From a gamma proteobacterium HIMB55 (GTDB lineage: Bacteria > Pseudomonadota > Gammaproteobacteria > Pseudomonadales > Halieaceae): a stretch of DNA of 64,000 nucleotides. The notes beneath the pieces are model-generated. The model worked only from the letters and a program-made list of their open reading frames with translations, was not told the origin of the DNA and ran no database searches. Position numbers and translations under genes: made by a program. How positions within the stretch are numbered: the stretch's first letter is position 1; every line of letters starts with the position of its first letter. The DNA is taken from contig AGIF02000001.1 of assembly GCA_000227505.4 (NCBI GenBank), positions 1,136,035 to 1,200,034 of the forward strand, given 5' to 3'. Below are positions 1 through 10,135 of the stretch, piece by piece.

Positions 1-310
1 GCCACAAATCCTGATTCTTTACCGACTTCTTGGCGGCAGTTCGCCAGCCATTAGCCTTCCAATTTTTAATCCACTTGGTGATGCCGTCTTTGACGTAAGT
101 AGAGTCAGTCGTCAGAACGACGAGGCAGGGCTCGCTGAGTGCTTCGAGTGCACTGATGGCAGCCAAAAGCTCCATACGATTATTGGTTGTCTCTGGCTCA
201 GACCCAGATAACTCTCGCTCGTGCTCACCAAAGCGGAGAATTGCGCCCCATCCTCCCGGTCCGGGATTGCCTCGACAGCCCCCGTCTGTAAATGCTTCAA
301 CGCGTTTCAT
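1..310 (-). CDS. rnhA: Ribonuclease HI, N-terminal part (cut by window edge)
   Basis: Degrades the RNA strand of RNA:DNA hybrids. About 103 residues are visible, reading from the start codon at 310 to the window edge. The start [20 protein letters not shown] holds the first catalytic Asp, NNRMELLAA the catalytic Glu and [12 protein letters not shown] the next Asp. [11 protein letters not shown] matches the basic protrusion of the family. The ATG at 308-310 overlaps the stop of the upstream methyltransferase (ATGA), so the two are probably translationally coupled. The order methyltransferase–rnhA beside gloB is the usual gammaproteobacterial one. The C-terminal third lies outside the window. 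Confidence 0.95.
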   Translation of the reverse strand, partial: MKRVEAFTDGGCRGNPGPGGWGAILRFGEHERELSGSEPETTNNRMELLAAISALEALSEPCLVVLTTDSTYVKDGITKWIKNWKANGWRTAAKKSVKNQDLW

Positions 311-1104
311 TTAGTAGGATCGTTCCGCTGGTGTGTCTCAGCACCTACAGCAGGTCGCGAGACAGGAATCGCCACTAACTTAGGTCTGACTTTCTGCCGC
401 TGAAGACCCTTTATGCCCGCACCAACCTGCTTACGAGCGTGCAGTACAAAGGCACCGCCGATAGGAACTTGGTGATCGACCAACCAATCATCAAACCTCG
501 CCATCCATTTAAAGAGTCGTCCATTGCCAATAGGCCGAATCACGAGTTTGTGTCGAGGTTTGGCGACTTGAAAATTGAGTAAAGACAGCCAATCCATCAA
601 TTTGGGGATACGCTCGAGCTTCAATCCGCGCCATTTGGCTGGAAAAACAAATCTGTTTATTAACCAGCCGAGCCCGAATAAGGTCTCCGGGTTGAATCCC
701 ACAATAATCAAATTTCCATTAGGTACCAGCACCCGGTGCGCCTCGCGCAAGGCTTGGTGCGGCTCATCGCACACCTCGAAACCATGAAAGACCACTACCG
801 TATCAATTGACTCGGTGTCGAAGGGCAGCGCCTCATCAAAGCACAATACCGATTGCGCGCCCTTCACTGGCGTGCCATCGGGAGTTGCGACGAGCTTGGT
901 TTGTGAATGCGCCAAGTCCTCAACCGAAACATTTGGTGGCACCCCTAAAAACAGCGTGTGGTAGCCGAAGAGTCGTTCTAGCTGGCTGTCTAGTTCGCTA
1001 ATGATCTGGTGGTGTAGCCGCTTACCTACGGCGCTGCCGGCATACCACTCCGCAAGGTGATCCTTTGTGCTAAGGCGCATTTGTTGGTTTGTTTGCTTTA
1101 CCAT
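307..1104 (-). CDS. SAM-dependent methyltransferase, YafS-like
   Basis: Predicted class I methyltransferase of about 265 residues. Its place between gloB and rnhA matches E. coli yafS. The central stretch [17 protein letters not shown] followed by [17 protein letters not shown] (about residues 118-160) is the typical UbiE-type strand 4/5 region. The expected glycine-rich SAM motif I is poor: LFLGVPPN stands where GxGxG is normal, so cofactor binding is uncertain. The C-terminal 40 residues are basic and look disordered. The gene is divergent from gloB, with 62 bp between the start codons, and its stop overlaps the rnhA start. Substrate unknown. Confidence 0.8.
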   Translation of the reverse strand: MVKQTNQQMRLSTKDHLAEWYAGSAVGKRLHHQIISELDSQLERLFGYHTLFLGVPPNVSVEDLAHSQTKLVATPDGTPVKGAQSVLCFDEALPFDTESIDTVVVFHGFEVCDEPHQALREAHRVLVPNGNLIIVGFNPETLFGLGWLINRFVFPAKWRGLKLERIPKLMDWLSLLNFQVAKPRHKLVIRPIGNGRLFKWMARFDDWLVDHQVPIGGAFVLHARKQVGAGIKGLQRQKVRPKLVAIPVSRPAVGAETHQRNDPTK

Positions 1105-1166
1105 TTGACAAGGGTATCTTCTCTCTGACCCAGTGCAAACACTTGTTACCCTCTGAGGACCTATTT

Positions 1167-1928
1167 ATGAACATTGCTCCGATTCCGGCGTTTTCTGATA
1201 ACTACATCTGGATGTTAGAGCGCGATGGGCGCGTCGCTGTTGTCGACCCGGGTGATGCCAATCCGGTACTGGCGGTCCTGACAGAACGTGGAGTGACACT
1301 TGATACCATCATCATCACCCACCACCACTTCGACCACACTGGCGGTGTAAAGGCGCTCAAGGCTGCGACTAACTGTCGGGTGGTTGGGCCAGATAACCCT
1401 AAAATTGAAGGAATCGACGAGAAATTGGTAGATGGGGATGTTGCCCATGTGCTGGGTTATGGCTTCGATGTTATAGAGGTTCCAGGCCATACGTTGGATC
1501 ATATTGCACTTCATTGTGACGATGAATCAGTGCTGTTTTGTGGGGATACGCTGTTTGTTGGCGGCTGTGGTCGCGTGTTTGAGGGAACCTTCCCGATGAT
1601 GCAGGGCTCTCTGGCAAAACTTGCCGCACTTCCCCCTGAGACCGCCGTTTACTGCACTCACGAATATACGCTGGCCAATCTTGCCTTCGCGCGTAAAGTG
1701 GAGCCGCAAAATGAACACCTTTTGGCACACATTGAAGAATGCGAGCAGATGCGTGCAGAGGGAGTTCCAACGGTGCCTTCTACTATTGGCAGAGAGCTCA
1801 ATATCAATCCTTTCCTGCGGTGGGATTCACCTACAGTGGCGGCTCAGTTGAATGACGAGGGGCGCTATACCGGTCAGGCTCCGGCGGAGATTTTTGGCGC
1901 CGTTCGAGCTTGGAAAGACGAAGGTTAA
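1167..1928 (+). CDS. gloB: Hydroxyacylglutathione hydrolase (glyoxalase II)
   Basis: Hydrolyses S-lactoylglutathione to lactate and glutathione, the second step of methylglyoxal detoxification in the cytoplasm. 253 residues. The start MNIAPIPAFSDNYIW is the family N-terminus, and a GAGGA-type ribosome binding site lies about 7 bases before the ATG at 1167; an in-frame extension to 1089 would run into the divergent promoter. The binuclear metal motif THHHFDHTGG is at about residue 52. Further ligands appear in VPGHTLDHI and LFCGDTLFVGGCGR, and CTHEYTLANL is the glutathione-site region. Convergent with the helicase gene that follows. Confidence 0.95.
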   Translation: MNIAPIPAFSDNYIWMLERDGRVAVVDPGDANPVLAVLTERGVTLDTIIITHHHFDHTGGVKALKAATNCRVVGPDNPKIEGIDEKLVDGDVAHVLGYGFDVIEVPGHTLDHIALHCDDESVLFCGDTLFVGGCGRVFEGTFPMMQGSLAKLAALPPETAVYCTHEYTLANLAFARKVEPQNEHLLAHIEECEQMRAEGVPTVPSTIGRELNINPFLRWDSPTVAAQLNDEGRYTGQAPAEIFGAVRAWKDEG

Positions 1929-1995
1929 TTTGCTACGTATTGAGACTTCAGCACGCAATGATTAAACCAACTCAAATCATTCTGGCAGGACTTCT

Positions 1996-4900
1996 CTAGA
2001 CAGCAACTTCGGCGAAAACGGTTAAAGCGGGAAAATAAAGCGCGGCTCTTGTTTGGACAACGTCGTTCTCTTTTTGCCCGTCATAGAGATCGATTAGCGA
2101 GCAATACGTTTGAAGTTGTTCTTTGTATTTTTCTGACTCTCTCAAAATAAACTGATCCAGAGCTTCTCCCTCTGCGGGCTGGCTAGATTTATAGTCAATA
2201 ACCCACCGCGTTGCAGTGATGCTGTCGATAAAGGTTCGATCAATAATTAGCTCTCGTTGCGTTTCTCGATGCCAGAGTGAGAGTTCACTTGAAGCATCTT
2301 GATGGCCGCTCGAAATGAGCCAGCGTCCTCGCTCATCGGCAAGTAGGTTGTTGAGGTCCTGCTCGATATTAACCATCTGCGTCTCAAGAACATTGCTCGC
2401 CATCCCTGCATTGATAAGCTGAAACCGTGCCGCAGCTAATACCTCTCCAGGGCAGGATTCAGGAACTACATCGAGCTTCGAAAGTAATTCTACGGCTCGA
2501 TGGAGCGCAGTTCCGTACCGTCTTTGAATGAGGTTTCCAATCGCCAATACAGGGTTTGTTGCCGACAAAGTAGAGGTAGGACTAATAGCACCGCTCGGGG
2601 CATCCACACTTTTGACACGTCGCAACGTTCGTACCTCTTCTCCGGCAGTACTGACGTCGGTTTCAGCGGATATCTTTATCGGTTCATAGTGGACGGTAGC
2701 TCCAGCGGCCTCGCAGAAGCGTGACCAGAAAGCCGCTGTTTTGGTGGGGGGCCAAGCCTTCTCCGATTTTTGGGTGGCCGTTATTGTGCAGGAACGTTTC
2801 GCGCGAGTGACGCCAACGTAAAAGAGACGGATAAGTTCCTGCTGCTCTTGCGCCTTGTTCAAATACCTAAGGTAATCGTAAACCGAACCCTCTCTTTCCA
2901 ACTGCGGTTTTGCCGCAATCATCAAGCCTTTGTTTCCGTCTCGGTACCACCTCAGTAGCGGCGAGTCGCCCGAACGCCCCACCCTAGCCGCACCCACGAT
3001 GAAAACATGATCAAACTCGAGCCCCTTGCTCTTGTGTAGAGTCATCAACTCCACGGATGCAGTTGCGGACTCAGCTTTGGAATAACCCTTATCAAACCAA
3101 TCATTTAGCGCAGATATATCCAGCCGATTTGTCGATACTTCTTGCTGCCGAATCTGATCAAAAAGTGCTTCAGTGTCGAGCACCTCTGAAGTGGGATAGG
3201 CCGTATTGCCCCCAACTCTCGCCCAGGTTTGCTGAATCCAAGCTGTCAAATCGAGTCGGTCTCGCTTGGATTCGGCCCACGCGAGCGCAGCGCAAGCATG
3301 GCGAAGCCGTGCACAACCGTCAGCTGACACCGATGTTCGTCCACTTTTGATGAGCTCTGCGAGATTCGAAACCGATTGTTCGCTTAAGAGAGGCGCAATG
3401 AAACCTATGTCTTTAAAGGTCACTCCCACCATGGGTGCTCTGAAAAGTGCGAGCATTGCGATTGTGTCCGCGGGGTTCGCTAGCCAACGCACCAACGACA
3501 TCAGGTCCGCTACTGCCGAGCGCTGGTTATACGGTGTTAAATCCGACCCTACAACGTCGATTCCTGCTTGTGCGAGCGCAAGGCTCGTTGGCGTGATCGC
3601 AGCCCGACTTCTGCCAAGCACGGCGATAGTGCTACCTGGTTGATTTGCTTGTATTTGGACGATTTTTTCAGCGACAAACGTGGCTTCACGATGCACATCG
3701 TCGGGGAAGACATTTATTGCGACGGATTGACCCTCTACGGCAGGATTAACCGCCTCCGCCTTGGTCAACGGAACAACACCCAGACGAGAATCGCCATTCG
3801 CAGGAATCAAAGCCCCAAACTGCTGGTTCACCCAGGAAATAACATTTGCCTGCGTTCTAAAGTTCTGCGTTAAGGCCCGAGATTTGAGTGCAACTCCGGC
3901 AATGCCCTCACTCTGAGCTTTTAAAAATAATCCCACGTCTGCGTAGCGAAAGCCGTAGATACTTTGCATTGCATCTCCGACGATAAACAACGTCCGAGGC
4001 GATTGGGGGTTTACAAAGTTGTACTCCGACCAGCCGCGACATAGCTTCTCCAGCAGTTGGAACTGCGTAAGCGAAGTATCTTGAAATTCATCAACAAGAA
4101 TATGCTGAATCTGATAGTCCAAGCGCAGCGCTAAGTCAGTCGGTTCACTGTCATCACCCAAGGCGAGATCAGCAGCCATGGCCATATGCGTGTGGTCAAC
4201 CATACCGCGAGACTGAAAAACAGCCAGCAACTGCGCCGCGAGAACCGGTAGAACGCGAGACAGTCGTAACACCCCTTCCCATTCTTCCGAAGCGAGACTC
4301 AACGTCGGCAGCGCCGCAATTTCCTTGAGAATATCAACGCGCTCGGGGTGATCTCCGATCTCCGCAATGCGATCAATCAGCTGCTGCTTAATCTCCGTGT
4401 CCAGTTTCGCTCTGAAGCCCCAATTTTTGTTGAAGCTTTTGCGAGGAGTACCCTCCTTTACCAGTACAAAGTTAACAAACCATTTCCAGTGGTCTAGCGA
4501 AGACAGCTCGCTACTCAACTGAAGTGAATCACCTTCGAAGGTATTCGCCTTCGCTTCTTCAACTGACCCATCTGCAACCGATGATTGCAACCGATGTTTC
4601 GCCTGATTAGCCGCCTCCATAACATCAGATAGCCACTCTTGAGGAAGCTGATCTTGAGCCTGAGCAAGACGGTCAGAAACAATGCGCTCTAGTGTTTCAA
4701 GCGCAAGCTCCGCCGCGGCTTCGGGATTTTCGTGCTGCCCAAGTGCTGACAACCAATCACCCCGCTGGGCCAAGAGTGAGATCAGTAATTCACTGCAACG
4801 CTGCCAGTTGTTCTCCATTAGGAGTAAGAGCTCCCGAAGCGCTTCACCACGTTTAGAGTTTTCGGGCATCAAACCGTAAAGATCATCAACTGCCTCTGCA

Positions 4901-5334
4901 TAGAGTCTAGATGCATCCTCTGCGATCAGTGCGCCACCGCCCAAGCCACTGGTAACGGGCATTGAGCGATTCAATTGGGCAGATAAACCATCAATCGTTC
5001 TGATATTCAGCTTTTCAGCGTTTAGCGACCAACCCATTGTCTCAGCATGCTTGAGTGCACCTTGCGCCAACTCAAGACTCAAGGCCTCATGCTCAGATGT
5101 TGCAGTTATCCCCCGAGAAGCTTGCTCAAGCGTTGCGAGAACACGACTGCGCATTTCTGCTGCCGCTTTTCGGGTAAACGTGATCGCGAGAATCTGCTCG
5201 GGTCTCTCAACACGAGATAACAGCGCAAGTATGCGTTGAGTCAGAAGACTGGTTTTTCCTGATCCAGCAGGCGCCGTTACACAGAAGCTCTGGTCCACCG
5301 ACAGTACGTCTTTGCGAATCGCTTGATCAGTCAT
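1996..5334 (-). CDS. AddA-like UvrD-family helicase-nuclease
   Basis: Superfamily 1A helicase of about 1112 residues with a C-terminal nuclease, probably acting in double-strand-break end processing. Visible motifs are Walker A APAGSGKTSLL, motif II ILVDEFQDTS, motif III GDAMQSIYGFR, TLHKSKGLEFDHVF (motif V region) and LFYVGVTRAKR (motif VI). Near the C-terminus a PD-(D/E)XK nuclease is indicated by IIDRTF followed by VIDYKSS. I chose the ATG at 5334 (MTDQAIRKDVLSVDQ), which puts the P-loop at about residue 20. It overlaps the stop of the upstream AddB-like gene by 8 bp (ATGACTGA), so the pair is coupled. No Chi-recognition claim can be made from sequence. Confidence 0.88.
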   Translation of the reverse strand: MTDQAIRKDVLSVDQSFCVTAPAGSGKTSLLTQRILALLSRVERPEQILAITFTRKAAAEMRSRVLATLEQASRGITATSEHEALSLELAQGALKHAETMGWSLNAEKLNIRTIDGLSAQLNRSMPVTSGLGGGALIAEDASRLYAEAVDDLYGLMPENSKRGEALRELLLLMENNWQRCSELLISLLAQRGDWLSALGQHENPEAAAELALETLERIVSDRLAQAQDQLPQEWLSDVMEAANQAKHRLQSSVADGSVEEAKANTFEGDSLQLSSELSSLDHWKWFVNFVLVKEGTPRKSFNKNWGFRAKLDTEIKQQLIDRIAEIGDHPERVDILKEIAALPTLSLASEEWEGVLRLSRVLPVLAAQLLAVFQSRGMVDHTHMAMAADLALGDDSEPTDLALRLDYQIQHILVDEFQDTSLTQFQLLEKLCRGWSEYNFVNPQSPRTLFIVGDAMQSIYGFRYADVGLFLKAQSEGIAGVALKSRALTQNFRTQANVISWVNQQFGALIPANGDSRLGVVPLTKAEAVNPAVEGQSVAINVFPDDVHREATFVAEKIVQIQANQPGSTIAVLGRSRAAITPTSLALAQAGIDVVGSDLTPYNQRSAVADLMSLVRWLANPADTIAMLALFRAPMVGVTFKDIGFIAPLLSEQSVSNLAELIKSGRTSVSADGCARLRHACAALAWAESKRDRLDLTAWIQQTWARVGGNTAYPTSEVLDTEALFDQIRQQEVSTNRLDISALNDWFDKGYSKAESATASVELMTLHKSKGLEFDHVFIVGAARVGRSGDSPLLRWYRDGNKGLMIAAKPQLEREGSVYDYLRYLNKAQEQQELIRLFYVGVTRAKRSCTITATQKSEKAWPPTKTAAFWSRFCEAAGATVHYEPIKISAETDVSTAGEEVRTLRRVKSVDAPSGAISPTSTLSATNPVLAIGNLIQRRYGTALHRAVELLSKLDVVPESCPGEVLAAARFQLINAGMASNVLETQMVNIEQDLNNLLADERGRWLISSGHQDASSELSLWHRETQRELIIDRTFIDSITATRWVIDYKSSQPAEGEALDQFILRESEKYKEQLQTYCSLIDLYDGQKENDVVQTRAALYFPALTVFAEVAV

Positions 5335-7972
5335 TAGCTGTCTCATCCGCATCTTCGCCATCATCGCCACTGTCCTGCACTTTTGCGCGGCAAACTGCAG
5401 CGTAATCACAATAGCGGCAGGCCTTGGCTGACGGCGTTGCGACCGCGCTGCCACGGATAAAGTCAGCCACTAGACGGTCAAGCTCATCTCTCCACTGGCG
5501 CTTTAGTTCCGCCCAGGTCAGTCCAGCTTTTTCATCCATCTCTTTTTGAGCGGCTGCATCGCTTCTGACCCCCATAGCTGCACCGATAGGCCGGTAACCG
5601 GCCTTGTCACCCGTTACCGATGCGACGGCCACCGCTACAACATCATCTATCACTTCGCTGTAACACGGCAATTGAGGGGCCTTGATCGGCGTCCGAGTCC
5701 AATCGCCCAAGCTATTGCCCGCTTTGGACTTGTAATCGATGATCACCCGTCCTCCGTCGGGAAGCTGATCTACGCGATCGACCTTAAAAGACAAGGACAT
5801 CCCGTGCATCTCCCACTCATGCGACACCTCGCGAGCAATGACTTCGAATGGGATGGTTCTTTTTGACTCAATCTCTATCCACCGAAGGACGGCGCTCTTT
5901 AGTCTATTGCGCTCGAGATCAATTATCTCAAGTCCAACCCGATCACGAGTTTGTGACTTTATGGATGACAATGCCTTGTCGACTGAGTTAGTCACAATCG
6001 TAGCTTGTTGGTGTGCTGCTGCTAGCGACAAGTGTTCAGAACTACTCAGCGCTTCAAAGGTGTGAAACAGTGCTGCGTGCAACAATGCACCCCGCTCACC
6101 AGCTGACAATCCAATTTGCCCCTCGCGGAGCGCAGAGACACCCAACCGGTGTTTTAAATGCGCCTTTAGCGGGCAAAGAGCTTGGTCCTCGAGAAGGCCA
6201 ACCCCGCCTTTCTGGGCGAGCGGTGTAATTGCTTCACAACCGGTGTCATCCAGTAACTCCTCCAACGGCAGACTTACTTCATTCGAATACTGCGATCTAT
6301 CAGTCATTATCTGGCGTGGCTCAGCACAAAAACGGCTGGGAAGCGTCTCCAAGCCATCCACAACCATAGAAAATGATAGGGTTACAGCAGCTTGTTCGTT
6401 TAAACGTCCTAACAGGTTTCTGCTAATTAACTCAGTTTCCTGTTCGAACACGGAACGTATGTTGTAGTCCCGACAAATTTGCCAAGGAATCAAGCTTAGG
6501 TGCTGTAGCGTACCTGGTAACGCCTGTGAAACGGCGCCAACCACCCTCACCGAGTCGAAAGGCAAGCCAAAGGTATCCCGTAGAAACATGACCTGCAGCG
6601 ATGAGGATTCCGTTTGAGGCTGAAAAATGCGTTGCACGAGTGCGTAATTCAGTTTTTCAACAAATCTCACAAACGGAAAAGTCTCGTTATCCAGAGGATT
6701 AACTGCTATGGATTCAAGGACATCAGCAAACTGCTCGTATTGCTGATACTCAACTGAATCGAGAGCTGCGGCACCTGGCCACCCGGTTTTACTCAAGAAC
6801 TCAGAGAGCAACTCACACCATCTCGAGGATGACTGCTTAGATGCCACCACTCTCTCGATACGGATCCAGTTTAGCGCCTCACTAAGGCCCGAGTTCGGTG
6901 CGATGAGATTCAGCTGCGAGAGCACCTTTGGCAGGGAAAACTGCTTTTCCTCGCTCGCAAAAAGCGCGCGGATGAGCGTTGCCTTATCGGCTTGGTTGCT
7001 CCAGTAAAAAAAAGGCGAGCGAATTAAGGCAAGAATGTCCTCGCGTGAAACACTCCCAATGAGTAGGCGAAGCAGAAGTAAGAAATCCCGGTACATCGGC
7101 GTTTTGGAGAGCTCTATACCTCGACTGAAGTTCACAGGAAGCTGAGTAAAGGACTGTCCATCCACAGCAAACTGTTGTCGCAGATACTGCTCTAGCTCAG
7201 CCCTGTCTTGCTGATAGTCGGTCAAGATAATGACCGCCGAAAGCCCCGCATCGTAAGCCGACTTTCCCCAGCGCGCTGCAGCTATTAGTTCATCCGATCG
7301 GGTTTCAAACGCATGGGTCTCTAATTGTTCGTCGAGCGCTTTGGAGTGATGCCATGTGCATTTTTCGAAATGCTGATGTAGAGCCTCTGAAAGCGCAGGC
7401 CCCGGTGCCTCCTCGGATAAAAAAAGCACCTCTGAAACCTTGTACGCAGAGTCTTTCGCGATGATTTCGTAGGTGTCCTCCAGCAGTAACCAGCGCTCAC
7501 GAACGAGCCTCGCATCAAAAACATCGAGCCAAGCTAAAAAGTTTTTAGTATCGATTTCAGACTGAAAAAGCCTGCGATTTCTCTCGTAAGCCATTGAGGC
7601 GCAGTGGGTTTTGAGTGCAACACGACATCGAGCAGCCAATTGCGCTGCTGACTCCGATTGGAGAAGGCTAAAAGATCGTTCTGTAGCCGTATGATCCTCG
7701 ATAACGCGACGCCAAAGCTCACTCGCCTCCGCAGTTGAGAGCATCCTGCGCGGATTCTCGCTCACCTCTTCAATCTGAGACCAGGTTTCGATCAACCAGG
7801 ACTCAATCGAGAGTATTGCCGGTTTTTCGATGACCTCTGACTGGCGAATCGATACCTGTTGTATGAGGTGCCGTGCCAAGCGCTGTGTCGCCGTAATCAC
7901 AACACCACCGCGTTGCAACGTCGCAAGGATAGTATCGATCGAGGGAAGACTGTTTACAGCAGGTAGCGTCAT
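5327..7972 (-). CDS. AddB-like nuclease partner (probable DNA repair protein)
   Basis: About 881 residues. It resembles the AddB-related 'probable DNA repair protein' family (TIGR03623) that travels with a UvrD-like helicase in gammaproteobacteria. The C-terminal PD-(D/E)XK nuclease shows RVDQLPDGGRVIIDYKSK. A four-cysteine Fe-S staple is visible: one Cys in QALCPLKAH and three in CRYCDYAAVC (C-x2-C-x5-C), as in AddB. The N-terminal helicase-like half lacks an obvious Walker A, as expected for the inactive partner. I prefer the ATG at 7972 (MTLPAVN) to an in-frame TTG six codons upstream; neither has a strong ribosome binding site. It is the first gene of a two-gene operon with the AddA-like gene. 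Confidence 0.83.
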   Translation of the reverse strand: MTLPAVNSLPSIDTILATLQRGGVVITATQRLARHLIQQVSIRQSEVIEKPAILSIESWLIETWSQIEEVSENPRRMLSTAEASELWRRVIEDHTATERSFSLLQSESAAQLAARCRVALKTHCASMAYERNRRLFQSEIDTKNFLAWLDVFDARLVRERWLLLEDTYEIIAKDSAYKVSEVLFLSEEAPGPALSEALHQHFEKCTWHHSKALDEQLETHAFETRSDELIAAARWGKSAYDAGLSAVIILTDYQQDRAELEQYLRQQFAVDGQSFTQLPVNFSRGIELSKTPMYRDFLLLLRLLIGSVSREDILALIRSPFFYWSNQADKATLIRALFASEEKQFSLPKVLSQLNLIAPNSGLSEALNWIRIERVVASKQSSSRWCELLSEFLSKTGWPGAAALDSVEYQQYEQFADVLESIAVNPLDNETFPFVRFVEKLNYALVQRIFQPQTESSSLQVMFLRDTFGLPFDSVRVVGAVSQALPGTLQHLSLIPWQICRDYNIRSVFEQETELISRNLLGRLNEQAAVTLSFSMVVDGLETLPSRFCAEPRQIMTDRSQYSNEVSLPLEELLDDTGCEAITPLAQKGGVGLLEDQALCPLKAHLKHRLGVSALREGQIGLSAGERGALLHAALFHTFEALSSSEHLSLAAAHQQATIVTNSVDKALSSIKSQTRDRVGLEIIDLERNRLKSAVLRWIEIESKRTIPFEVIAREVSHEWEMHGMSLSFKVDRVDQLPDGGRVIIDYKSKAGNSLGDWTRTPIKAPQLPCYSEVIDDVVAVAVASVTGDKAGYRPIGAAMGVRSDAAAQKEMDEKAGLTWAELKRQWRDELDRLVADFIRGSAVATPSAKACRYCDYAAVCRAKVQDSGDDGEDADETAND

Positions 7973-8090
7973 ATCGCACTTATACAGCAAGGCGTGAGCC
8001 GAATAAATTCACATTAACGGTGATGATCGTCATGACTCTTGAAAGGGTACAGGGTATCCTCCGCCCTCTTTTAAAAAAACAATCCAAGTC

Positions 8091-9164
8091 ATGACGCAAT
8101 CATCGGTACACAACGTTAACGTAGCATCACAAACAACGCTCATTGCACCCAATGCGCTGAGAGCGTCGGTTCCTGTGGATGATGCCACTTTTGATTTTGT
8201 GAGCAGCTCACGGGCAACCATCAGCAATATTCTCGATCGCAAAGACCATCGCCTTATCGTTGTGGTAGGTCCGTGCTCTATCCACGACCGTGATGCGGCC
8301 ATGGAGTATGCAAATCGTCTAAAGGCTTTAGCTCAGGAGTTGAATGACTCGCTATACATCGTTATGCGGGTTTACTTTGAAAAACCGCGCACAACAACGG
8401 GCTGGAAGGGCCTTATCAACGACCCCCACCTCGACGACTCTTTTGATATCGAAGAGGGTTTGAAGATCGGCAGAACACTGCTTCGCGATCTATTGGCAAT
8501 GGGTCTGCCAACAGCTACCGAGGCACTTGACCCTATCACGCCTCAATATTTGCAGGACTTGATTTGCTGGTCAGCTATTGGTGCCAGAACGACAGAGTCG
8601 CAGACACACCGTGAAATGGCGAGTGGACTCTCCTCCGCCGTTGGTTTCAAAAACGGTACAGACGGGAGCCTAGATGTCGCCATCAACGCATTGAAGTCTG
8701 TTCAGCACCCACACCGCTTTCTCGGTCTCAATTCTGAGGGTGTCGTTTCGGTATTTGAAACTAAGGGTAATCCTTATGGCCATGTAGTACTTCGTGGCGG
8801 CAGTAACGGACCCAATTACGACAGCGTAAATATTGCGATGTGCGAGAGCGCACTAGAAGCTGCAGGTTTGCCAGCCAATATCATGGTGGATTGCAGCCAC
8901 GCAAACTCAAGTAAAGACCACAACGTCCAGCCCTTGGTTGCTCGAGACGTTGCAAACCAAGTCGTGAAAGGCAACAAGTCCATTGCGGGTTTGATGCTTG
9001 AAAGCCATCTACATGCAGGACGGCAGAACATTCCTGAGAATCTTGCCGAGCTAGACTACGGGGTGTCCGTTACCGACGCCTGTATCGATTGGGTGACAAC
9101 GGAAATGACGCTGCGGGAGATTGCTGACACCGTCCGTGAAGCACTGCGCTTACGCATTACCTAA
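8091..9164 (+). CDS. 3-deoxy-7-phosphoheptulonate (DAHP) synthase, class I
   Basis: Condenses phosphoenolpyruvate and erythrose 4-phosphate, the first step of the shikimate pathway. 357 residues, normal for the AroF/G/H family. Diagnostic segments are VVVGPCSIHD, MRVYFEKPRTTTGWKGL, GARTTESQTHREMASG, VGFKNGTDGS, VLRGGSNGPNYD and MVDCSHANSSKDH, which hold PEP and metal ligands. Which aromatic amino acid inhibits this isozyme cannot be read from sequence with confidence, so no letter is assigned. The 100-bp spacer to the divergent AddB-like gene must carry both promoters; no convincing operator was recognised there. Confidence 0.95.
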   Translation: MTQSSVHNVNVASQTTLIAPNALRASVPVDDATFDFVSSSRATISNILDRKDHRLIVVVGPCSIHDRDAAMEYANRLKALAQELNDSLYIVMRVYFEKPRTTTGWKGLINDPHLDDSFDIEEGLKIGRTLLRDLLAMGLPTATEALDPITPQYLQDLICWSAIGARTTESQTHREMASGLSSAVGFKNGTDGSLDVAINALKSVQHPHRFLGLNSEGVVSVFETKGNPYGHVVLRGGSNGPNYDSVNIAMCESALEAAGLPANIMVDCSHANSSKDHNVQPLVARDVANQVVKGNKSIAGLMLESHLHAGRQNIPENLAELDYGVSVTDACIDWVTTEMTLREIADTVREALRLRIT

Positions 9165-9210
9165 ATGCCTGAAAAGTAAAAGCTTACGGAGTTGCTACCG
9201 TCCGAGTTGA

Positions 9211-9231
9211 GTGCACGGGCAAGCCGTGCAC
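9211..9231. terminator. Hairpin between convergent DAHP synthase and nfuA
   Basis: A perfect 8-bp inverted repeat, GTGCACGG and CCGTGCAC, with a 5-base loop lies between the two convergent stop codons. No T-run follows on either strand, so it is a stem-loop that may protect 3' ends or assist termination rather than a classical intrinsic terminator. Confidence 0.45.
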
Positions 9232-9258
9232 CCATTTAGCAGGCGGTAAAGAAACGTC

Positions 9259-9834
9259 TTAATAAAACGCGTTGCTGCGGTCGGTGTGGTCGGTCATATC
9301 ACGCACGCCTGCCAGCTCAGGTATCTGCTCGATAAGCGTTTTTTCAACACCATCCTTGAGCGTAATGCTTACAGCGCTACAGCCCTGACAGCCGCCACCG
9401 AACTGAAGGATAGCAAACTGATCGTCTGTGACCTCGACCAACGACACGTCACCACCATGCGCGGCTAACGATGGATTAACCTCGTTATACAGAACGTAGT
9501 TGATTCGGTCTTCAATGGAGCTATCTGCATCCACGCGTGGCATTTTTGCGTTGGGTGCCTTGATCGTAAGCTGGCCGCCCATCCGGTCTTTCGCGTAATC
9601 AACCACCGCATCCTCGAGGAATGGAATGCTGCGCTCCTCGATCCATGCACTAAACAGATCGTAGTCCTGTGAAACGTCGCTTTCTTGCATGTCACCTTCA
9701 CGACAGTAGGCAATACATGTTTCCGCACGGGGAGTGCCAGGGTTGTTAATGAAAACTCTTACACCAAGCGCATCGGACTGCTTATCAAGCAGCTCTTTCA
9801 GATACTCCCGCGCTGATTCGGTTATTGTCACCAT
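9259..9834 (-). CDS. nfuA: Fe-S cluster carrier protein NfuA
   Basis: Scaffold/carrier that delivers 4Fe-4S clusters to apoproteins. 191 residues, the E. coli NfuA size. The N-terminal degenerate A-type domain is followed by the Nfu domain with [18 protein letters not shown] and the cluster-binding CxxC in [16 protein letters not shown]. The start MVTITESA at 9834 has a GGGGAG ribosome binding site 7 bases upstream; the in-frame extension to 9891 lacks support. The CIAYC stretch near residue 40 of the A-type domain is not the canonical three-Cys pattern, which is normal for NfuA. Confidence 0.95.
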   Translation of the reverse strand: MVTITESAREYLKELLDKQSDALGVRVFINNPGTPRAETCIAYCREGDMQESDVSQDYDLFSAWIEERSIPFLEDAVVDYAKDRMGGQLTIKAPNAKMPRVDADSSIEDRINYVLYNEVNPSLAAHGGDVSLVEVTDDQFAILQFGGGCQGCSAVSITLKDGVEKTLIEQIPELAGVRDMTDHTDRSNAFY

Positions 9835-9949
9835 AGTTGTCTCCCCTTTTGGACACTGCAAGATTACCAGAAGCGCGGCGTTTTGTAGCAATGACTTGCA
9901 ATTGTTAAATCACCAAATAGAATAAACATATTCCTAATGGAGATATCGC

Positions 9950-10135
9950 ATGGGCAGCAAATCGTTACGCATCATTCAGAGCACACTGGCGGCGGCGATT
10001 GGCGTTCAGAGTAAAAAAAATCGCGAACGCGACTTTCAAGAAGGCAATGCCGGCACGTTTATCGCCGCCGGCATCATTTTTACCGCCCTATTTATTGCGA
10101 CGGTAATGACGGTGGTACAGCTAGTAACCGCCTAG
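9950..10135 (+). CDS. DUF2970 small membrane protein
   Basis: 61 residues. It matches the DUF2970 pattern: an N-terminal stretch IIQSTLAAAIGVQSKKNRE, then RDF, then a single membrane segment GTFIAAGIIFTALFIATVM. A GGAG ribosome binding site precedes the ATG. Function unknown. The stop codon shares the palindrome CTAG with the stop codon of the small gene on the other strand. Confidence 0.85.
   Translation: MGSKSLRIIQSTLAAAIGVQSKKNRERDFQEGNAGTFIAAGIIFTALFIATVMTVVQLVTA

Noticed and set aside
7940-7972. LexA box upstream of the AddB-like gene
   Set aside because: CTGT and ACAG occur close together but without the 8-base spacing of the SOS box.
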